In this document: in pieces, positions 58,692 through 64,000 of the stretch
Position numbering within the stretch: position 1 is the first letter of the stretch
Layout: every line of letters begins with the position of its first letter
NCBI GenBank assembly: GCA_024291935.2
Contig: CM044311.1
Coordinates: forward strand, 29,392,001-29,456,000
DNA from: Okapia johnstoni
Taxonomy: Eukaryota; Chordata; Mammalia; Artiodactyla; Giraffidae
Direction: 5' to 3'
Length of the DNA: 64,000 nt
The notes under the pieces: model-generated
Databases searched by the model: none
What the model was told of the DNA's origin: nothing
Seen by the model: the letters and a program-made list of their open reading frames with translations, nothing else
Translations under genes and position numbers: made by a program

Positions 58692-61600
58692 GTAGGTGCG
58701 AGCGTGGTTTCATATTCTGAGCTCTGGGTGTGAGTTTCACATTGCGGTTACATGGACCTTTGGTTTGATATTTTGTTGTAATCTGTCCCCAATTTTTTTG
58801 TCAAAGTGGACTGTAATGGTTCTGAAAGCAGTTCAATTGAGCTAGAATTTGGTGTGAGTTGGTGTTACCAAATTTGAAGTCATTGCTTCAAGACTGGCTG
58901 TGTTACAGTAGATGCTGTATATACATATAGCTATATTTGTGCGTGTTTATGTGACTTTACAAGAATCTTTTAGTTTAAGGTATCATATTTTTGAAGTGAA
59001 GCTTTTGGATTTCTTTCCTTGAGTGACTTTTATATTTTAACTGTTTTAAATTTCAAGAATCTGGTCTTTAAAGGGAGTGATGTTCTTCAGAAATTAAGTA
59101 GAAAATTTGGCATTCCTCATTGCCTTGTCAAGTGTATATGGAAGAAATTAATGGTTGAGAGGAGCTTCAGGTCTGTTGTGTCCTGACGTATCCTTTGCAG
59201 AGTTGAAAAACAGCATAGATTTGTAATATGGTTTTTTGACATATCGGTTTTATGAATAGTTCCATGGAGTGGTTTATGCCAAAGTTGGTGTCTATGGAAT
59301 GTGTTTTGTGATAAGCATTATTTTTGGAGGTGTGTTACCTACTCAGATACACATAACAATTGAATTTTGTATATGATAAAAGGAAATCCTGACCCCTATG
59401 AATTTTGTTTTGTCTTGGAGGAGAATCCGTTTTGTCATTTCTTCTGCATTTGTTAAGCCTTGAAATGTGTGAGCTGGAAATGCGTGAGGGTGTTGCTCTA
59501 GATAGAACTGAAAATTTATAGTGGTGCATAGTGTTGTTGACCTTCTGTTAGTCCTGTGGTTTCCAAAATATCCATAAAATATTGTGCATATTCAAGTAAG
59601 ATTATTAACTCTTCTGAAAAGATTGTTCAAAAATAGCATTGTTTGCTTATAATATATAATTTCATTAATTTTTGAAATAAAATAGGAAGATGTTTTTCAA
59701 AAATAAAAATGCATGTGTTTTATATACAAATAGGTATATATATATTTTAATAGTGGAATAGACTTTGTTTTTTCTTTCATGTCATTAAGAGTTTATATTA
59801 ACATCTAATTGCATTCTCATTTTGCTTTTCTTTTTTTGATAAAAATAGTGTAAGAAAATCATACTTAATACACTGTTTTTTTTTTTTTAATCTAAGGTCT
59901 AAAACAAGAATCTGTAGGCAGCATTTCTGTTGGCTAGGAGCGTTGTTTATTTCTCTGGCAATGTGTCGGATCACTAAAATGTAGCAGAACAACTGTCTTT
60001 CTGCAGTAGTGATCCAACAGTACATTCAGTATTACAAGAGATTGCCAAAACCTTTCTGTGGCCATTATTTCCAGGGATTATGGCTTATCTTCACTGGTTA
60101 ATAGCTTATTGGATATTTCAAATAGTTGAGAAATAATATGTATCATCTCTCTTATTTATCAAAACTCTTTTATTCTTTCTTCAATATTGATTGCCTGGAT
60201 ATTCTTTCCTTTGATAGTGACCATCATTTGTAAAAAACATGCCCCCAAATCGATATCATGCTCAGCTATATTGAAGTATCTAATGCTTAATACAAGTTAA
60301 GTAATTTAATTTCTTTTAAATGTATAAATTAAAATAAGCAAGGATTCAAAGGACAAAGCAACTTAAAAGAAAGCATAAAGGAATACTTTAATATTTGGTT
60401 AAGGGAATTTTGCTACCTTTACAGTGGCTTGAATGAATGAAGCAGATTTCTCAAGCATGATAAGCAAACTTTAATTTCAAGTACAACCCAAGCAGCATAT
60501 TACCCTTTTAGATCAGTAAGCCTCATTAAATATTAATTTCTTTTTCACTTTGGGACATATAAATAAGCAGGATTTTAAAATAAAAGTTTTAAAACTGAAA
60601 TTTTAATCTGGCTATCTTTTTAAATAAAAATCTCATAGTACTTCACTATTGATATGAAAATAATACATTAAAAATCTGTAAGTAAAGTTTCTTCTGTGTT
60701 AAGTTTACAGCTCACTCTTAAACTTTAATTATTGGGACCCCCAAAGACCAGAATTGTGGTTAAGTGTCAATGAAGTATGATTTTTGTAACAAATGTGCAT
60801 GTAAAATTAATACAGTTATTTTCATGTAAATTTAAATTTTTTAGGGATAGTAAGCAAGTTAAATTGTATTTTTTATACAAGTGCTCCATATTAATTAGTA
60901 GATTTTATTCTAATCATTTGTAAGTCATTGGAAAACCTGGATATTCTTTCCCCCCAAAAAACATGTTAGGAATGGTAGTTAAGCTTGAGGACAGAAGACA
61001 AAAATCCACTTAATCTAGAATGTATATGAAACATCGTAATATTAATTCAACTGTATGCAACCACCACTTATAATGAATGTTATAGGAAATGCATTCTGAA
61101 TTCTAAATATGAATGTTGGCTAATGATCCCCTTCAGGGAATCAAGGTCAAATAAGGAGAAGAGAATGGAGAGAGTGGGTGGGAATCAGGTGGGTGTCCCT
61201 GGTCTGTTTTTTTCATCTATCAAGAAAAGCATCCACTTGAGGACATCTTTCCATGACATTTGACTTAGGGAATAGTGGATGCTGATCCTTAGACTAACAC
61301 TCTCAGACTTAAATTCTGCCCATTTCTATGCTGCTTAAGCGGTAGTACATTACAGGCTGCATAAAAAGTGAAAATTAAGTCAATCCTTAAGTTAAAGTAG
61401 AATATACATCATTATTTTTTAAAGAAAATATATCTGCTATGCAAATAAAAGCAAGTAACATAAACATTCAGATTTTTTGGCTTTAAAGGAACTATTATAA
61501 GATATTTGTATACACATATATTTCCAAACACTAAATTACATGTTGACTTTGGGTATAATCAAAATAAAACTAAACTAATACCTGATATGTATAGGTGTAC

Positions 61601-63050
61601 TTTCAAAACACAACAGGTAAAATTGTGCGAATTTTGACTGGGAAGAGAATTTTAGGAAGTGTAGGCAACAGTTATTGTATTCAGAACTGAGACATTTTTT
61701 TCAAGCTCAAAATCACATTTTCTTTCATTCCCCCAAAGTATGCTCAAATAATAATGAGATGTGTATAAAGGTATAAGTGTAACTTATATGTAATTTATTT
61801 AAATAGTCACTGAGATGCCAGTGAGCTTAAAGGCAATGTGAGGCAGTTTGGGATTAATATGAATGCTTGTTAAAAATAAAACAAAATATTTGACTTTTAA
61901 CAAATAAATCATTCAAAATTTTGCTAGGTAATTCATAAAAATGTATTTCTCTCTTAATGGCTTCAGTAAAGGAGTTCTGTTTATTCAGGTGCATAATAAA
62001 GGCATGTTATTTTTCTGGTACATTTTAAGAAATAGAAAGAAGAATAAATATGTCAGTCTGTCTCTAAAAACAAGTTTGTAAGAGTTTTAGATGTAGCACT
62101 ACTTTTCTTATTTTTGTAGCTAAAATAGTGTTTAAATACAGTAATAATTTTTAATATATGATCATGAGTGCACCTAGAATTTTAATCAGTTTTATTTCCA
62201 TGAAAATTTACATGTTAAAATTCCAAATAGTCACCTTAAAGCTAGATACAAGAGAGTTTGAAATTTTGAGGAGGTAAGTGGAGATCACTCATATAACAAA
62301 ATTACTTTGGAAGACAAATCAATTTACTTTATCTTCCATTTTCATGACCAGATTTTGTGTCATATACTGAGCACTTGAAAAATAAAACCTGAAAATATTT
62401 AACATTTATAAACTTTAGTTTCATGATCTTCATTATGAAATATTTTGGTTAAGAGGCACAATTTTGAAAAAATAAAGTTATTTTGTTGTCCTATAATTGT
62501 CAAAGTATATTGTTTTTGAATCATCATATTTACACAAAGCTAATCATTTGTGTTTTGCATTCATCACACATTCATATTTTTCTCTAGAATGGTCAGAGTA
62601 AACTTTGCGAGGATGGATGGATAGAGAGCTAAAGAGTCTCTTTATATTTGTATCTTTCTCTTTTTCCCTTGAAATCTTTTCCCAGTGTGTGCAAAGTTTA
62701 TTTCGTTTCTCCCATTTTCTCTTTCATTCAGTAAATTTCAGTGATTAGGTAATTTTATTAGTAAATGAAGGTAATATCCAACTTTGAGTTGAGATTTAGA
62801 AGTATAGCTTTTAATTAGAATATCTCAGAGAATGTGATCCATGAGTTTTAATAATATCTTAGAATCTCTACTGGTGATGAATAATTACTTTGAAGGAGCT
62901 TAATGCCACTGAGGGTTTATGTTCTCAGGGTTATGTGGGTAAAATATTTTCATCTTATAATTGAATATTATTTAAAAGAGGTAAGCTCAGACATTTGACA
63001 GTGAACATTACAAGATGTTTATTTGTGTATCTCAGGAAATCTGACCTTAA
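58692..63050 (+). other. Second intron (start), repeat-poor
   Basis: 4.36 kb of AT-rich sequence after the GTAGGT donor. I see no LINE, Bov SINE, LTR or further coding exon. Frames at 59,335-59,529 and 59,798-60,025 (minus) lack support. Confidence 0.55.
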
Positions 63051-63437
63051 ATTGTTGTTCAGTCGCTCAGTTGTGTTCTACTCCTTGTGACCTCATGGAC
63101 TTCCGTACTCCAGATTTCCCTGTCCTACACTATCTCCCAGAACTTGCTTAAACTCATGGCCATGGAGTCAGTGATGCCATCCAACCACCTCATCCTCTTT
63201 CACCCTCTTCTCCTGCCCTCAGTCTTTCCCATTATCAGAATCTTTCCAATGATTCAGCTCTTAGCTTCATGTGGCCAAAGTTTTGGAGCTTTAGCATCAG
63301 TCCTTCCAATGAACATCCTTTCAGATTGACTGGTTTGATCTCCTTGCTGTCCAAGGGACTCTCAAGAGTTGACTGGTTTGATCTCCTCACTGTCCAAGGG
63401 GCTCTCAAGAGTCTTTTCCAGCACCACAGTTAGTTTG
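63051..63437 (-). mobile_element. BovB 3' fragment with 43-bp tandem duplication
   Basis: Antisense BovB from TTGTTGTTCAGTCGCTCAG to CTTTTCCAGCACCACAG. Diverged. A 43-bp unit (TTGACTGGTTTGATCTCC ... CTCAAGAG) occurs twice in tandem at 63,326-63,368 and 63,369-63,411, with three differences. Confidence 0.92.
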
Positions 63438-63570
63438 AGCTAAGTAGTGGTGAAATTGAAGTCTTATTTTTATCAAATGTAAAGAATTTTCCATTGTTCT
63501 AGTTAAGGTGTATGTGTGTATACATATGAAAATATATATGTCAGAATTTAATTTAGTCCAATACAGACTT

Positions 63571-63774
63571 AGGGCTTCCCTTCTGGTTCAGCTGGTAAAG
63601 AATCCGCCTGCAATGCAGGAGACCTGGGTTTAGTCCCTGGGTTGGGAAGATCCCCTGGAGAAGGGAAAGGCTACCCACTTCAGTGTTCTTGCCTGGAGAT
63701 TCCATGGACTGTATAGTCCATGGGGTTGCAAAGAGTCAGACACGACTGACTGACTCCGAATGAATGAATGAATG
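63571..63774 (+). mobile_element. Bov-tA SINE with (TGAA)n tail
   Basis: AGGGCTTCCCTTCTGGTTCAG head to GACACGACTGACTGACTCC, then a (TGAA)n tail at 63,759-63,774. CAGACTT at 63,564-63,570 and 63,775-63,781 is a likely target duplication. Confidence 0.94.
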
Positions 63775-64000
63775 CAGACTTTACGTATATCCACTTTAGT
63801 TTTGTTTTAAACTTCTTAAAATATAAATGCATATATCCAAATCTTAAAAACCCTGTAAATGCCCACCTCAATAACATTTAAAATCCTACCAATAATCCTA
63901 CAAGTAAATTTTTTTTAGTGTTTTCTACCTTTTTTTGATAATAAATGTCATTGCCATGGGGGCAAAAAAGGCTAGCTGTAAAACATTCCATTTTTATGGG

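Noticed and set aside
1..64000. CRISPR arrays, prokaryotic operons, intact retroviral genes, rRNA genes
   Set aside because: Spaced direct repeats of array type, gag/pol/env frames and rRNA sequence were not seen. LTR pieces are solitary and without internal genes.

Overview
This is a ruminant nuclear genome window. The lineage call rests on interspersed repeats that characterise ruminants: RTE-type BovB LINEs, Bov-tA and BOV-A2 SINEs, ruminant L1 3' ends, CHR-type tRNA-Glu SINEs and short mariner hairpins with TTGGGTTGGCCA-like ends. Cattle, sheep and goat cannot be told apart from this alone. The base composition is AT-rich, and I see no CRISPR array, bacterial operon or intact viral genome.

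Positions 1-31,800 look intergenic. They hold a BovB copy running off the left edge (1-2,975, minus), a 5'-inverted L1 (5,659-6,864), an ERV-type LTR (about 7,012-7,434), a 5'-inverted BovB with a nested BOV-A2 (9,309-11,752), an old BovB (13,993-16,604, minus), an L1 3' end, an L2 remnant, three younger BovB 3' fragments (21.0, 26.9 and 28.9 kb) and a SINE cluster at 24.5-26 kb.

A CpG- and GC-richer block at about 31,850-32,360 contains a probable untranslated first exon on the plus strand, ending in a textbook donor (CAG|GTGAGT) at 32,220/32,221. The next exon I can support is 58,570-58,691. It has a good acceptor and donor, a strong-context ATG at 58,583 and a signal-peptide-like N-terminus, and it leaves in phase 1. 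Together they suggest the 5' end of a plus-strand gene for a secreted or membrane protein, with a 26,349-bp first intron. I do not recognise the gene; linking the two exons is inference.

The inferred intron carries SINEs, a CHR SINE, two MaLR-type LTRs, an (AT)n microsatellite, L2 and old L1 remnants, and a dense BovB cluster at 44.7-49.3 kb. There, a minus-strand copy with a 276-codon open reverse transcriptase tail faces a plus-strand copy with an in-frame internal deletion that split an L1 3' UTR. From 53,739 to 63,050, around the coding exon, I see no ruminant-specific LINE or Bov SINE, only old MIR pieces, one mariner hairpin and microsatellites. The window ends with a BovB 3' fragment and a Bov-tA SINE.

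I found no undescribed biological system. The most useful observations are the two-exon gene start, two 5'-inverted (twin-primed) retrotransposons, the BovB inverted pair with its microhomology deletion, and a direct repeat flanking an LTR-like piece at 17.3 kb.
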